Notes: generated by a model not told the origin, from the sequence alone. A DNA stretch of 55,102 nt from Bacteroidia bacterium (GCA_022841465.1 JALHRL010000025.1:1-55102); one strand, 5' to 3'; counted from the stretch's first letter, positions 43,404 through 53,791 are shown. Numbers and translations: made by a program.

Positions 43404-44678
43404 ATGGAAATTATTAAATATCCCGACAAAAATAGTTGGAAGGAAATACTACAGCGCCCTAGTTTTAGCTTAATAGAACTGGAAAATACGGTAGGCTCTA
43501 TTTTAGAAGATGTAAAAATAAATGGTGATTCAGCTATACAAAAATATGCACTTCAGTTTGATAAAGTAAAACTAAATGAATTTAAAGTTTCCGATAATGA
43601 AATTTTAAATGCTGAAAATTTATTATCTAGTGATTTAAAAAACGCCATTAACATTGCGAAACAAAATATTGAAACCTTTCATATATCACAAAAAGAAGAA
43701 ATCAAAACAATTGAAACAACCAATGGTGTTGTATGCTGGCGAAAATCAATTGGCATTGAAAAAGTAGGTTTATACATCCCCGGTGGTTCCGCTCCGCTCT
43801 TTTCAACTGTATTAATGTTGGGCGTTCCTGCTAAACTAGCCGGTTGCAATGAAATTATTTTATGCACTCCATCTGACGCAAGTGGAAAAGTAAATCCTGC
43901 CATTTTATATGCTGCACAATTAGTTGGCGTAACCCAAGTATACAAAATAGGAGGTGTACAGGCTATAGCTGCAATGGCCTTTGGAACTAAAAGTATTCCT
44001 CAGGTATATAAAATTTTTGGTCCGGGTAACCAATATGTTACCTGCGCCAAACAATTAATTAGTAAAGAAGGAATTGCTATTGACATGCCGGCAGGACCAT
44101 CAGAAGTAGCAGTAATTGCAGACGAAAGTTGTATTCCATCATTTGTTGCTGCAGATCTTTTATCGCAAGCAGAGCATGGTGCCGATAGTCAGGTTATATT
44201 AGTAAGCAATAATTTAAACGTAATTGAAAATGTAAACAAAGAATTAGAAAATCAACTAAAAGTATTAGGCAGAAAAACAATTGCTGAAGCAGCTTTAAAA
44301 AACAGCAAGGCTATTTTAGTTAGTACACTTGAAGAAGGAATACAACTTTTAAATGAATATGCTCCAGAACATTTAATTATTGCTTGCAAAGGTGAAAACC
44401 AATTAGCAGAAAACGTAATTAATGCAGGCTCGGTGTTTTTAGGCAATTACTCTTGCGAAAGCGCAGGTGATTACGCCTCAGGGACTAATCATACATTACC
44501 TACCAATGGTTACGCTAAATCCTACAGCGGTGTTTCTTTAGATAGTTTTGTAAAAAAAATAACTTTTCAGAAATTAAATAAAGAAGGACTAAAAAACATT
44601 GGCAAAACAATTGAACTGATGGCTCAAGCAGAAGGTTTAGATGCACACAAAAACGCAGTAACTATCAGATTAAAATAA
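43404..44678 (+). CDS. hisD: histidinol dehydrogenase
   Basis: 424 aa. It performs the last two oxidations, histidinol to histidine, with NAD and zinc. Motifs GLYIPGGSAPLFSTVLMLGVPA, KIFGPGNQYVTCAKQ, IDMPAGPSEVAVIAD, LLSQAEHGADSQVILVS (zinc and base residues) and SAGDYASGTNHTLPTNGYAKSYSG. Full length. No gap after hisG (TAAATG), 6 bp before hisC. Confidence 0.98.
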   Translation: MEIIKYPDKNSWKEILQRPSFSLIELENTVGSILEDVKINGDSAIQKYALQFDKVKLNEFKVSDNEILNAENLLSSDLKNAINIAKQNIETFHISQKEEIKTIETTNGVVCWRKSIGIEKVGLYIPGGSAPLFSTVLMLGVPAKLAGCNEIILCTPSDASGKVNPAILYAAQLVGVTQVYKIGGVQAIAAMAFGTKSIPQVYKIFGPGNQYVTCAKQLISKEGIAIDMPAGPSEVAVIADESCIPSFVAADLLSQAEHGADSQVILVSNNLNVIENVNKELENQLKVLGRKTIAEAALKNSKAILVSTLEEGIQLLNEYAPEHLIIACKGENQLAENVINAGSVFLGNYSCESAGDYASGTNHTLPTNGYAKSYSGVSLDSFVKKITFQKLNKEGLKNIGKTIELMAQAEGLDAHKNAVTIRLK

Positions 44679-44684
44679 AACAGT

Positions 44685-45740
44685 ATGGAATTTAATTTAG
44701 ATAAAATAACTAGAAACAATATTAAGTCATTACAGGCTTATTCTTCTGCCCGTAGTGAATTTAAAGGGAAAGAGGGAGTTTTTTTAGATGCTAACGAAAA
44801 CGCATATGGTTCACCATTGCAAATTAATTACAACAGATATCCCGACCCACTGCAATTAGACTTAAAAGACAAACTAAGTAAAATAAAAGGTTTGCCTATT
44901 CAAAATATTTTTTTGGGAAACGGAAGTGATGAAGCCATTGATATTTTATTCAGAGCCTTTTGCGAACCGGGTAAAGACAATATTATTATTTGTCCGCCCA
45001 CTTATGGCATGTACGAAGTATCTGCAAATATAAACGATGTAGCGATTAAAAAAGTTCCTTTAACTTCAGAAACGTATCAGTTAAATACAAATGAAATAGT
45101 AAAAGCAATTGACAACAATACAAAGTTAATTTTTATATGTTGCCCTAATAACCCAACAGGTAACGGTGTAAAATGGAACGATATAAAAATGATTCTAGAG
45201 AATTTTTCTGGAATTGTTGTAATAGATGAAGCCTATATTAACTTTGCAAAATACCGAAGTTTAATTCCTGAGTTATTAAATTACCCTAATTTAGTTATTC
45301 TTCAAACCTTATCTAAAGCCTGGGGTTTAGCGGGCATTCGAATAGGAATGGCATTTGCTTCTGAACCAATAATTGATTTATTTAATAAAATAAAACCACC
45401 GTACAATATTAATAGTGTTTCTCAAAAACTTGCAATAGACGCATTAGATAATATCACAAAAGTAAATGATTGGATAAAAGAAACTGTTTCTGAAAGAGAT
45501 ATATTAATGTCAGAAATTGAAAAATTACCATTTATTACAAAAGTGTATCCCAGCGATGCCAACTTCTTTTTGATAAAAACAAGTAACCCTCTTGCCTTAT
45601 ATAATTATCTTTTATCTAATAAAATTATTGTTAGAGATAGAAGTAAAGTAGAATTATGTGAAGGTTGTCTTAGAATAACTGTTGGCACCAAAGATGAAAA
45701 CGTACAATTGTTAAATGCATTAAATAAGTATAGCGCATGA
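44685..45740 (+). CDS. hisC: histidinol-phosphate aminotransferase
   Basis: 351 aa, PLP enzyme. Lys in [17 protein letters not shown] (~210), [22 protein letters not shown], and the phosphate-binding Arg in the C-terminal [13 protein letters not shown]-terminal [12 protein letters not shown] is typical. Its stop overlaps the hisB ATG (ATGA, 45737-45740). Confidence 0.98.
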   Translation: MEFNLDKITRNNIKSLQAYSSARSEFKGKEGVFLDANENAYGSPLQINYNRYPDPLQLDLKDKLSKIKGLPIQNIFLGNGSDEAIDILFRAFCEPGKDNIIICPPTYGMYEVSANINDVAIKKVPLTSETYQLNTNEIVKAIDNNTKLIFICCPNNPTGNGVKWNDIKMILENFSGIVVIDEAYINFAKYRSLIPELLNYPNLVILQTLSKAWGLAGIRIGMAFASEPIIDLFNKIKPPYNINSVSQKLAIDALDNITKVNDWIKETVSERDILMSEIEKLPFITKVYPSDANFFLIKTSNPLALYNYLLSNKIIVRDRSKVELCEGCLRITVGTKDENVQLLNALNKYSA

Positions 45741-46846
45741 AAAAAGTATTATTTATAGACAGAGACGGAACCTTAATCTGGGAGCCCCCTAACACTTACC
45801 AAATAGATAGTTTTGAGGTTTTAAAATTTATTCCGGGCGCAATAACAAATTTAGGCAAAATAGCTAAGGAATTAGATTACGAATTGGTGATGGTAACAAA
45901 CCAGGATGGTTTAGGAACAGATTCATTTCCTGAAAATACATTTTGGCCTGTGCAAAATTTTATAATTCAAATATTGGAAAACGAAGGAATTACGTTTTCT
46001 GAAATTTTAATCGATAAAAGTTTTGAATCTGAAAATAAACCAACGCGAAAACCAAATACCGGAATGCTAACAAAATATTTGTCGGACAATTACGATTTAA
46101 AAAACTCATTTGTAATTGGAGATCGCTTAACCGATGTGAAATTAGCAATTAACCTGGGGGCAAAAGCTATTTTCCTAAAAAACAATGATGATCCTAAGCA
46201 AATGGAATCATCAATTGATTTAATCACAGATAACTGGGAGAAAATTTATGAATTTTTAAAATTACCGGAAAGAAAAGTAACGCACACTCGAAAAACAAAT
46301 GAAACAGATATTCAAATTGAATTGAATTTGGATGGTACAGGTAAAGCTAACATATCAACCGGATTAAACTTTTTTAATCACATGCTCGATCAAATTGCAC
46401 GTCACGGTAATATCGACTTAAATATTAAAGCAATTGGCGATTTGCACATTGATGAGCACCACACCATTGAAGATACAGGAATTGCTTTAGGCGAGGCATT
46501 TGCTATAGCCATTGGAAATAAAAAGGGAATTGAACGTTATGGTTTTTGTTTGCCAATGGATGATTGTCTTGCACAAGTAGCCATAGATTTTGGTGGGCGT
46601 AATTGGGTAGAATGGAAAGCTGAATTTAAAAGAGAGAAAGTGGGTGATATGCCAACAGAAATGTTCTTTCATTTTTTTAAATCATTTAGCGATTCGGCTA
46701 AGTGTAATTTAAATATAAAAGCCGAAGGCGATAACGAACACCACAAAATTGAAGCGATTTTTAAAGCGTTTGCTAAAGCAATAAAGTTCGCATTAAAAAG
46801 AGACATAAATAATAATGAATTACCAAGTACTAAGGGGGTGTTATGA
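45737..46846 (+). CDS. hisB: bifunctional histidinol-phosphatase / imidazoleglycerol-phosphate dehydratase
   Basis: 369 aa fusion. Residues 1-~165: HAD phosphatase with the nucleophile motif DRDGT (8-12), NQDGLG and [10 protein letters not shown]. Residues ~175-369: IGPD with two metal-binding clusters, [16 protein letters not shown] and [17 protein letters not shown], and [13 protein letters not shown]. This is the same two-domain layout as in enterobacteria. Overlaps hisC and hisH by 4 bp each. Confidence 0.98.
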   Translation: MKKVLFIDRDGTLIWEPPNTYQIDSFEVLKFIPGAITNLGKIAKELDYELVMVTNQDGLGTDSFPENTFWPVQNFIIQILENEGITFSEILIDKSFESENKPTRKPNTGMLTKYLSDNYDLKNSFVIGDRLTDVKLAINLGAKAIFLKNNDDPKQMESSIDLITDNWEKIYEFLKLPERKVTHTRKTNETDIQIELNLDGTGKANISTGLNFFNHMLDQIARHGNIDLNIKAIGDLHIDEHHTIEDTGIALGEAFAIAIGNKKGIERYGFCLPMDDCLAQVAIDFGGRNWVEWKAEFKREKVGDMPTEMFFHFFKSFSDSAKCNLNIKAEGDNEHHKIEAIFKAFAKAIKFALKRDINNNELPSTKGVL

Positions 46847-47430
46847 AGGCTGTAGTAATAAAATACAACGCCGGTAACATCACATCTGTTGAATTTGCAT
46901 TCAAACGAATTGGTGTTGATGTGGTGGTGACAGATGATGTAGAAATAATTAAAGCAGCCGATAAAGTGATTTTTCCGGGTGTTGGCGAAGCTTCTTCGGC
47001 AATGTCTTATTTAAAAGATAAAAAACTGGATAAGATTATAAAAGATTTAAAGCAACCGGTATTGGGTATTTGTTTAGGAATGCAATTAATGTGCGATTAT
47101 TCAGAAGAAGGAAATACAAATTGTTTGGGAATATTTTCACAAAAGGTAAATAAGTTTAAATCTACCGACTTTAAAGTACCACAAATTGGATGGAACAACA
47201 TATATGACTTAAAATCTCCCTTACTAAAAAACATAAATGAAAATAGTTATGTTTATTTTGTTCACGGGTATTATGCAGAACTTGGAGAAAACACAATTAG
47301 TAAAACCAACTATATTCTTGAATACAGTTCTGCATTAAATAAAAACAATTTTTACGGAACCCAATTTCATCCCGAAAAATCCGGCGACATTGGTGAACAA
47401 ATTTTAAAGAATTTTATAGGACTTAAATGA
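46843..47430 (+). CDS. hisH: imidazole glycerol phosphate synthase, glutaminase subunit
   Basis: 195 aa class I glutamine amidotransferase. Nucleophile Cys in [17 protein letters not shown] (~77), catalytic His and Glu in [11 protein letters not shown] (~175), and YFVHGYYAE. It releases ammonia to HisF. 4-bp overlaps on both sides. Confidence 0.97.
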   Translation: MKAVVIKYNAGNITSVEFAFKRIGVDVVVTDDVEIIKAADKVIFPGVGEASSAMSYLKDKKLDKIIKDLKQPVLGICLGMQLMCDYSEEGNTNCLGIFSQKVNKFKSTDFKVPQIGWNNIYDLKSPLLKNINENSYVYFVHGYYAELGENTISKTNYILEYSSALNKNNFYGTQFHPEKSGDIGEQILKNFIGLK

Positions 47431-48167
47431 AAAAGAAATTTGACATAATACCTGCCATTGATTTGATAGATGGAAAATGTGTACGATTATCGCAGGGTGA
47501 TTACGCTAAAAAAACAATTTATAATGAAAATCCCTTAGAGGTTGCCAAACAATTTGAAGATATTGGTATTACCCGTTTACATTTAGTTGATTTAGATGGT
47601 GCAAAAAAAGGAGAAGTTGTGAATTTAAAAGTTTTAGAAGCCATTGCGTCAAAAACAAACCTAGTGATTGATTTTGGTGGTGGAATAAAAACCGAAAATT
47701 CAATTCAATCTGTTATTAATGCAGGAGCAGCAATAGTAACAATAGGCAGCCTTGCTGTAAAACAACCTGAACTTTTCTACTCTTGGATTTTAAAATTTGG
47801 TGCTGATAAAATATTATTAGGCGCAGATGTTAAAGATGAAAACATTACCATTTCAGGTTGGTTAGAAAATACCGATATAAACATATTAGATTTTTTAAGC
47901 CAGAATATTTCTAAAGGTTTAACACAGGCTTTTTGTACCGATGTGAGTAAAGATGGTATGCTAGAAGGTCCTTCGATTGATTTGTATAAAAAAATAATTC
48001 ATCAATTTCCCAATTTAATTTTTATTGCAAGCGGAGGTGTCACCACCATGCAAGATGTAAATCAATTAGAAGAAATATCATGCGGTGGTGTAATTATTGG
48101 AAAAGCTATTTATGAAGGCCGAATATCTATGAACGAATTAAAAGATTATATAAAAGATGTTGGCTAA
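47427..48167 (+). CDS. hisA: ProFAR isomerase
   Basis: 246 aa (beta/alpha)8 barrel. General base Asp in [20 protein letters not shown] (Asp11), partner Asp in [15 protein letters not shown], and phosphate loops FGGGIKT and ASGGVTT. The start of hisF lies inside its last codons (11-bp overlap). Confidence 0.97.
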   Translation: MKKKFDIIPAIDLIDGKCVRLSQGDYAKKTIYNENPLEVAKQFEDIGITRLHLVDLDGAKKGEVVNLKVLEAIASKTNLVIDFGGGIKTENSIQSVINAGAAIVTIGSLAVKQPELFYSWILKFGADKILLGADVKDENITISGWLENTDINILDFLSQNISKGLTQAFCTDVSKDGMLEGPSIDLYKKIIHQFPNLIFIASGGVTTMQDVNQLEEISCGGVIIGKAIYEGRISMNELKDYIKDVG

Positions 48168-48927
48168 ACGAATCATCCCCTGCTTGGATATCAAAGATGG
48201 CAGAACAGTAAAGGGTATAAACTTCGAGAACATACGTGATGCCGGCGACCCTGTTGAATTAGCCATACGTTATTGTAAGGAAGGCGCCGATGAGTTGGTT
48301 TTTTTGGATATTACCGCTACTAACGAGAAAAGAAAAACATTATCTGAACTTGTAAAAAAAATTGCCTCAAACATTAACATTCCTTTTACCGTAGGAGGAG
48401 GCATCAGCACTATTGAAGATGTTCGAGTTCTTTTAAACTCCGGGGCTGATAAAGTTTCAGTAAATACTTCAGCATTTAAAACCCCCGAATTAATTAAAGA
48501 ATTATCCAATCAGTTCGGTTCACAATGCATTGTTTTAGCAATTGATACCAAATTTGATCTCGATAGCTATCCGGATGGAGAGTGGTTGGTTTATTTAAAC
48601 GGAGGTAAAGTTAAAACAAATAAAAAAGCTTTAGATTGGGCAATAGAGGGTGTAAAACTAGGTGCAGGTGAAATTCTTTTAACCTCCATGAATAACGATG
48701 GAACAAAAAATGGGTTTGCAAATGAAATTACCAAACTAATTTCTGAAAGTGTAAACGTGCCTGTAATTGCAAGTGGTGGTGCAGGATTAATGCAACATTT
48801 TAATGATGCTTTTACAATAGGCCAAGCCGATGCAGCATTAGCCGCCAGCGTATTTCACTATAAAGAAATAGGTATATTTGAGTTAAAAGAATTTTTATAT
48901 AAAAATAATATTCAAGTAAGAATTTGA
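48157..48927 (+). CDS. hisF: imidazole glycerol phosphate synthase, cyclase subunit
   Basis: 256 aa (beta/alpha)8 barrel. Catalytic Asp in [19 protein letters not shown] and the second Asp in [14 protein letters not shown]; phosphate sites VGGGIST and ASGGAG. It works as a dimer with HisH. 16 bp before hisIE. Confidence 0.98.
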   Translation: MLAKRIIPCLDIKDGRTVKGINFENIRDAGDPVELAIRYCKEGADELVFLDITATNEKRKTLSELVKKIASNINIPFTVGGGISTIEDVRVLLNSGADKVSVNTSAFKTPELIKELSNQFGSQCIVLAIDTKFDLDSYPDGEWLVYLNGGKVKTNKKALDWAIEGVKLGAGEILLTSMNNDGTKNGFANEITKLISESVNVPVIASGGAGLMQHFNDAFTIGQADAALAASVFHYKEIGIFELKEFLYKNNIQVRI

Positions 48928-48943
48928 AATAAAATAATGAATC

Positions 48944-49543
48944 ATGAAATTAGAATTTGATAAATACCAAAACGGTTTAATTCCTGTAATTGTTCAGGAT
49001 GCCTCTACCAATACTGTTTTAATGTTGGGTTTTATGAATGAAGAGGCGCTTAAAAAAACCAAAGAATTAAATAAAGTAACTTTCTTCAGCAGAAGTAAAA
49101 GCAGATTATGGACAAAAGGTGAAGAAAGCGGTAATTTTTTAAAGGTGGTTAGCATTGCAGTCGATTGTGATAACGACACCCTTTTAATTAAAGCCATACC
49201 CGAAGGGCCAGTTTGCCATACAGGAGCAGAAACATGCTTTAATGAAAAAAACACAAGCGATAATTTTTTAGTTACCCTTGAAAATACAATAAAAAGCAGA
49301 ATAAAAAGCCCGGTAGAAGGTTCGTATACAAACTTACTTTTAAATAAAGGAATTAATAAAATTGCACAAAAAGTAGGTGAAGAAGCAGTAGAGCTGGTTA
49401 TTGAATCAAAAGATGATAACGAAAAATTATTTTTAAATGAAGCTGCTGATTTAATGTATCACTACATTCTTCTTATTAACGCAAAAGGGCACAGTCTTAG
49501 TGAAGTGATTGATGTTTTGAAATCGAGGGATGTGAGTAAGTAA
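48944..49543 (+). CDS. hisIE: bifunctional phosphoribosyl-AMP cyclohydrolase / phosphoribosyl-ATP pyrophosphatase
   Basis: 199 aa. HisI part ~1-105: WTKGEESGNFLKVV, DCDNDTLLIKAIPEGPVCHTGAETCF (metal-binding Asp and Cys residues). HisE part ~115-199: KVGEEAVELVIESK and NEAADLMYHYILLINAKG. It catalyses steps 2 and 3 of the pathway. Last gene of the operon; one base separates its stop from that of trmD. Confidence 0.97.
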   Translation: MKLEFDKYQNGLIPVIVQDASTNTVLMLGFMNEEALKKTKELNKVTFFSRSKSRLWTKGEESGNFLKVVSIAVDCDNDTLLIKAIPEGPVCHTGAETCFNEKNTSDNFLVTLENTIKSRIKSPVEGSYTNLLLNKGINKIAQKVGEEAVELVIESKDDNEKLFLNEAADLMYHYILLINAKGHSLSEVIDVLKSRDVSK

Positions 49544-49544
49544 A

Positions 49545-50225
49545 TTATTTTCCTTTTAATAAATCAGGTCTTCTTTCCTCAGTACGTTTTACACTTTGTT
49601 CGTGCCTCCATTTATCTATGTTGGCATTATGTCCGCTTAATAATACTTCCGGAACTTTCCATCCGTTAAATGCTGCAGGTCTGGTATAAACCGGCGGAGC
49701 AATTAAATTATCCTGAAACGAATCGCTTAAGGCAGATGTTTCATCATTTAAAACTCCCGGAATTAATCGAATAACACTATCGCACAAAACCGCTGCCGCT
49801 AATTCTCCTCCGCTTAATACATAATTTCCAATACTAATTTCGCGGGTAATTAAATGCTCTCTCACTCTTTCATCAACTCCTTTGTAATGCCCGCATAAAA
49901 TAATAAGGTTTTGTTTTAAGGAGAGTTGATTGCTTACACTTTGGTTAAGCATTTCACCATCCGGACTCATATAAATTACCTCATCGTAATTTCTTTGGCT
50001 TTTTAAATCATCCATACAAGCCGCAATGGGTTCAATCATCATAACCATTCCTGCTCCTCCGCCAAATGCATAATCATCAACGCTTTTATGCTTATCGGTG
50101 GCATAATCGCGTAAATTAATTAAATGAACTTCTGCTATTCCCTTATTTGCAGCGCGCTTTAAAATAGAATGGCTGAAGGCACTTGTCATTAGCTCAGGCA
50201 CAACACTTATAATATCAATTCTCAT
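49545..50225 (-). CDS. trmD: tRNA (guanine-N1)-methyltransferase
   Basis: 226 aa from ATG 50225 (the preceding TTG is not needed). It methylates G37 of tRNAs reading CNN codons and prevents frameshifting. Trefoil-knot SAM pocket: [40 protein letters not shown]-terminal [31 protein letters not shown] with the catalytic Asp of the DSFQDN segment. Full length. Confidence 0.98.
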   Translation of the reverse strand: MRIDIISVVPELMTSAFSHSILKRAANKGIAEVHLINLRDYATDKHKSVDDYAFGGGAGMVMMIEPIAACMDDLKSQRNYDEVIYMSPDGEMLNQSVSNQLSLKQNLIILCGHYKGVDERVREHLITREISIGNYVLSGGELAAAVLCDSVIRLIPGVLNDETSALSDSFQDNLIAPPVYTRPAAFNGWKVPEVLLSGHNANIDKWRHEQSVKRTEERRPDLLKGK

Positions 50226-50244
50226 CAAGTAAATTTAATAATAA

Positions 50245-50607
50245 TTAACCGTGATACACACGTGATGCAATAATTTTACCGCTTTCAATTTCAAGTACCT
50301 CCCCTACACTTAATTGTTCTTCACCATCCACAAATCTAGAGTATTCCATAAAAACTTGCCCTTCGTCGGCTGTAAGTTTTATTACCTCATATCGCAAACT
50401 GGGCAGTCTTTTAAATGCATCGGCCCACCAACTGCGCAAAGCCTCTTTGCCACGAATTAAACCTTTAGTTTCGGGTTGACGTACTTTTAATTTCGGACTG
50501 TAATGTTGTGCATCATCATGATACAATTCCAACAACTTATTTAAATTGTGTTCATTAAAAGCTTCAAACCATTTGCGCGCTATTTGCTTGTTTTCTTCTG
50601 CCTTCAT
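50245..50607 (-). CDS. NTF2-like / SnoaL-like domain protein
   Basis: 120 aa cone-shaped alpha+beta fold. ARKWFEAFNEHNLNKLLELYHDDAQHYSPK and the C-terminal EVLEIESGKIIASRVYHG are typical of SnoaL-like proteins. No enzyme residues can be assigned. It lies 19 bp upstream of trmD, probably co-transcribed with it. Confidence 0.9.
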   Translation of the reverse strand: MKAEENKQIARKWFEAFNEHNLNKLLELYHDDAQHYSPKLKVRQPETKGLIRGKEALRSWWADAFKRLPSLRYEVIKLTADEGQVFMEYSRFVDGEEQLSVGEVLEIESGKIIASRVYHG

Positions 50608-50633
50608 TTTAAAATTATGCTTATTTTAGATTT

Positions 50634-52325
50634 ATGATAAAACACCTAATTTTTTTTATTACTCTACTGTTTTTTTATTCTTGCACCACATCAAAAGAAA
50701 AAGTTGATACACTAGTTTATAATGCCACCATTTATTCTGTTGATTCATCTTTCTCTATTTATGAAGCGATGGCTATCAAAGATGGGAAAATTATTGAATT
50801 AGGAAAAGATGATTTTATTAAAAATAAATACTATTCAACCAATGAAATAAATGCAGAAAAAAAATACATATACCCCGGTTTTATTGATGCACATTGTCAT
50901 TTTTATGGTTATGGAAAAGGCTTGAGTCAGGTTGATTTGAGTGGAACAAACTCTTATAACGAAGTAATAGAAAAAACATATGCCTTCTATAAAAATTCGT
51001 TTTTAGATGCGCCACCTGTGAATTCAAATTCATCATCAGAAATAAATTGGATGCTAGGGAGAGGTTGGGATCAAAACGATTGGGAAATAAAAGAGTTTCC
51101 AACAAAAGAAAAATTAGACAGTTTATTTCCGGATGTTCCGGTTTTTTTAAAAAGAGTTGATGGTCACGCTGCATTAGTTAATGAAACCGCTTTAAATATT
51201 GCCAAGCTAAACGATAAAACTAAAATCTCAGGAGGAGATTTAATTTTAAAAAACGGAAAATTAACCGGTGTGTTAATTGATAATGCTGTTGATGCTGTAG
51301 AAAAACTAATTCCTAAACCCAATGAAGCGTTTATTAAAAAAGCCTTGTTAAATGCTCAAAAAAACTGTTTGGCTATGGGTTTAACAACAATTGACGATGC
51401 CGGTTTAGATAAAAACATAATTGATGCAATAGATAAACTACAAAAAGCAAACGAATTAAAAATGCGTGTTTACGCCATGCTTACTCCCAATGAAGAAAAT
51501 TTAAACCATTACTTAAAAAACGGAAAATATAAAACCGATAAATTAAATGTATGTTCATTTAAATTTTATGGAGATGGGGCCCTTGGCTCGCGCGGTGCTT
51601 GTTTGTGCAAAGAATATGCCGATAAAGCCGGATGGAAAGGTTTTTTACTAAGTGATATTTCTTATTTTGAAAATCAAGCGGCACTAATGGCTCAACATGG
51701 CTTTCAAATGAATACACATTGCATTGGCGATTCTGCAGCACGTGTTATTTTAAATATTTACAAAAAATATACTGATAATAATAAAGATATGCGTTGGAGA
51801 ATAGAACACGCACAAATAATTTGCGAAGACAATTTTGCCTTATTCAACAAAAACATTTTGCCATCTGTTCAACCAACGCATGCTACCAGTGATATGTATT
51901 GGGCAGGTGATAGATTAGGAAAAGAAAGGGTGAAATTTGCCTATGCCTACAAAACACTTTTAAAATACGCAGGAACTATTCCGCTTGGAACTGATTTTCC
52001 TGTAGAAGATATTTCTCCCTTTAAAACATTTTACGCCGCAGTTGCCAGAAAAGACAGCAAAGGTTTTCCGGAAGGCGGTTATCAAACCGAAAATGCTTTA
52101 AGCAGAAAAGAAAGCTTAATGGGAATGACTATTTGGGCCGCGCATTCTAATTTTGAAGAAAAAGAAAAAGGCAGTTTGGAAAAGGGAAAACTTGCCGACT
52201 TTATTATTTTAGACACCGATTTAATGAATTGTTCGGAATCTGCTATCTTAAAAACAAAAGTTTTAAATACTTACATTAATGGCGAAGCTTGTTTCGGCCA
52301 AAAAAGCAGTAAAAACGTCAATTAA
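50634..52325 (+). CDS. YtcJ-like amidohydrolase, lipoprotein
   Basis: 563 aa. Lipobox FFYSC (Cys17), so anchored by lipid. Metal-dependent amidohydrolase barrel: metal-binding HCH in GFIDAHCHFYGYG, later His in QMNTHCIGDSA and RIEHAQIICEDN, the metal-site Asp in PLGTDFPVEDISPF, and C-terminal LEKGKLADFIILDTDLM. The family hydrolyses amide or related bonds in varied metabolites; the substrate is not predictable. A near -7 element (TATTTTAG) ends 4 nt before the ATG. Confidence 0.93.
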   Translation: MIKHLIFFITLLFFYSCTTSKEKVDTLVYNATIYSVDSSFSIYEAMAIKDGKIIELGKDDFIKNKYYSTNEINAEKKYIYPGFIDAHCHFYGYGKGLSQVDLSGTNSYNEVIEKTYAFYKNSFLDAPPVNSNSSSEINWMLGRGWDQNDWEIKEFPTKEKLDSLFPDVPVFLKRVDGHAALVNETALNIAKLNDKTKISGGDLILKNGKLTGVLIDNAVDAVEKLIPKPNEAFIKKALLNAQKNCLAMGLTTIDDAGLDKNIIDAIDKLQKANELKMRVYAMLTPNEENLNHYLKNGKYKTDKLNVCSFKFYGDGALGSRGACLCKEYADKAGWKGFLLSDISYFENQAALMAQHGFQMNTHCIGDSAARVILNIYKKYTDNNKDMRWRIEHAQIICEDNFALFNKNILPSVQPTHATSDMYWAGDRLGKERVKFAYAYKTLLKYAGTIPLGTDFPVEDISPFKTFYAAVARKDSKGFPEGGYQTENALSRKESLMGMTIWAAHSNFEEKEKGSLEKGKLADFIILDTDLMNCSESAILKTKVLNTYINGEACFGQKSSKNVN

Positions 52326-52369
52326 CCATTTCATAACATTGGGTTAAAGCTTTAGTGAAGATGTGAAGG

Positions 52370-52377
52370 TAAATTTG
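52370..52377 (+). promoter_or_regulatory. -7 element adjacent to the TTG start at 52383
   Basis: TAAATTTG, a perfect TAnnTTTG. Only 5 nt separate it from the start codon, which implies a leaderless transcript. Confidence 0.6.
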
Positions 52378-52382
52378 TATCG

Positions 52383-52709
52383 TTGAAACATCTACTTTAC
52401 ATATTCTTAATTTTAGCTTTTAGCAATAAAACCTTTGCAGGCGATAATAAAAACGGTGGTAAAGAAAACACCAAAACTATTATCATTAAATTAATCGATA
52501 ATACAGGTGAAGAGCTTGCAGGTGCTAAAATTAAAATAGCAGAAACAGGAAAAGAATACGTTGCTGATTTTAATGGTACAATTCAAATTCAATGCAACAC
52601 TAACGAAAACGTAACGCTTAAAATTGCTTCGTTAGGTTTCGAGGAAAAAATTATCAAATCTTCGGAATTAAGCACCTTCAACGATTTTACCCTAAGTCCT
52701 CTTCATTAA
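52383..52709 (+). CDS. small secreted carboxypeptidase-regulatory-like (CRD) protein
   Basis: 108 aa. Signal peptide 1-19 (LLYIFLILAFSNKTFA), which needs the TTG start at 52383; no ATG is available. The mature part is one CRD-type beta-sandwich: IIIKLIDNTGEELAGAKIKIAETGKEYVADFNGTIQIQCNTNENVTLKIASLGFEEKII, the same pattern as the N-terminal extension of TonB-dependent receptors, here free-standing. Function unknown. Confidence 0.8.
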   Translation: MKHLLYIFLILAFSNKTFAGDNKNGGKENTKTIIIKLIDNTGEELAGAKIKIAETGKEYVADFNGTIQIQCNTNENVTLKIASLGFEEKIIKSSELSTFNDFTLSPLH

Positions 52710-52818
52710 ATTTACCCCAAACCCTTTACAGTAAAGGATTTTACGGCTTTTTAACACTTTAAAAGTAAAGTTAAAGTTAAGTTTCTGTTTCCTTAACATT
52801 ACCTGTGTATTAATGTAA

Positions 52819-52826
52819 TATTTTTG
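52819..52826 (+). promoter_or_regulatory. -7 element of the MORN-like gene
   Basis: TATTTTTG, a perfect TAnnTTTG, 45 nt before ATG 52872. Confidence 0.5.
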
Positions 52827-52871
52827 TATTAAGAAATTGTTCTAATTGTTTTACCCTTAAAAACACTCATT

Positions 52872-53330
52872 ATGAAAAAGTTAATTATTATTTCTTTCTT
52901 TTTCTTTGCTGTAACAGCTAACGCGCAACAGCTAAACGAAAAGGGCTTATATATTGATAGCGAAGGGAATTTATTTTCCGGTGTTATTACTTCAATAAAC
53001 AATGGCTTAAAATCTGAACTGGAAATTAAGAACGGAATGATTGACGGAAAAGCAAATTATTTTTATGCTTCCGGTAAATTAATGGAAAGCGGTTTAATGG
53101 TTAACGGATTAAAAGACGGTCAATGGACACGTTATAACGAAACAGGATTAACCTCAGCAATTGGGTTTTATACTGCAGGTAAAAAATCGGGTACTTGGTT
53201 GGTTTTTGACGAAAAAGGCACCAAAAGAATGGAAATGAACTATTCAAATGGTGAAAAATCTGGTACTTGGAATAGCTGGGACGAAAACGGAACCCTTGCC
53301 AGCACTAAGGTATACGGCGGCGCCAACTAA
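52872..53330 (+). CDS. secreted MORN-variant (YwqK-like) repeat protein
   Basis: 152 aa. Signal peptide 1-18 (FFAVTANAQ). The rest is built of repeats of about 22 residues with the pattern G-x-W-x-x-(Y/W/F)-x-x-x-G: KDGQWTRYNETG, KSGTWLVFDEKG, KSGTWNSWDENG. The fold is known from the MORN_2/YwqK family, often labelled antitoxin by automatic annotation; no toxin gene lies nearby, so that label should not be taken literally. Confidence 0.88.
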   Translation: MKKLIIISFFFFAVTANAQQLNEKGLYIDSEGNLFSGVITSINNGLKSELEIKNGMIDGKANYFYASGKLMESGLMVNGLKDGQWTRYNETGLTSAIGFYTAGKKSGTWLVFDEKGTKRMEMNYSNGEKSGTWNSWDENGTLASTKVYGGAN

Positions 53331-53350
53331 AAACATATTTATTTTATTGA

Positions 53351-53378
53351 AAACCGCCCTTTTGAGGCGGTTTTTTTT
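53351..53378 (+). terminator. intrinsic terminator
   Basis: AAACCGCC (53351-53358) pairs with GGCGGTTT (53366-53373), 7-nt loop, then a T run. Confidence 0.9.
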
Positions 53379-53389
53379 ATTTTTGGTAT

Positions 53390-53791
53390 ATGAAAAAGCT
53401 CATCATTACCTCACTTTTATTTTTTTTAACCCTATCCTCTAGCTTTTCACAAGAAGTTAATTTAAAAGGGAAATGGAAAGTAAATTGTGCCTTAGATAAG
53501 CAAGAAGACGGTAAAATTCACTTTTGCGACATTTGTCCAACAACAATGCTTGCTAATAATACCGCAATTATTGAAGATTTTGAAATTGAAATTACTTCGG
53601 ATGTGATGAAATATCCACATGATGAAATTGTAATAGATATAATGTATCAATTTGATAAAGCAAACAACACCTTTAAATTTAAATATCTAAAAAAAGAATA
53701 TTTCTTTAAAGTATTAATTGTTTCTGATCCGAATGTATATGTTTTAGTTGCAGAAACCGGTGAGGTGCTTTACTTTAAAAAGGTTTTATAA
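53390..53791 (+). CDS. secreted hypothetical protein with CxxC-like site
   Basis: 133 aa. Signal peptide 1-20 (LTLSSSFSQ). Mature part begins VNLKGKWKVNCALDKQ, a lipocalin-like first strand, and contains FCDIC (CxxC), which could bind metal or form a disulfide with the earlier Cys. No family recognised. It starts 12 bp after the preceding terminator. Confidence 0.75.
   Translation: MKKLIITSLLFFLTLSSSFSQEVNLKGKWKVNCALDKQEDGKIHFCDICPTTMLANNTAIIEDFEIEITSDVMKYPHDEIVIDIMYQFDKANNTFKFKYLKKEYFFKVLIVSDPNVYVLVAETGEVLYFKKVL

Noticed and set aside
52721-52745. Hairpin CCTTTA-CAG-TAAAGG after the gene at 52383
   Set aside because: Short AT-rich stem and no T run directly after it; too weak to call a terminator.
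52872-53330. YwqK-type 'antitoxin'
   Set aside because: The protein is exported by a signal peptide and has no toxin partner; the name comes from automatic labels of the repeat family.
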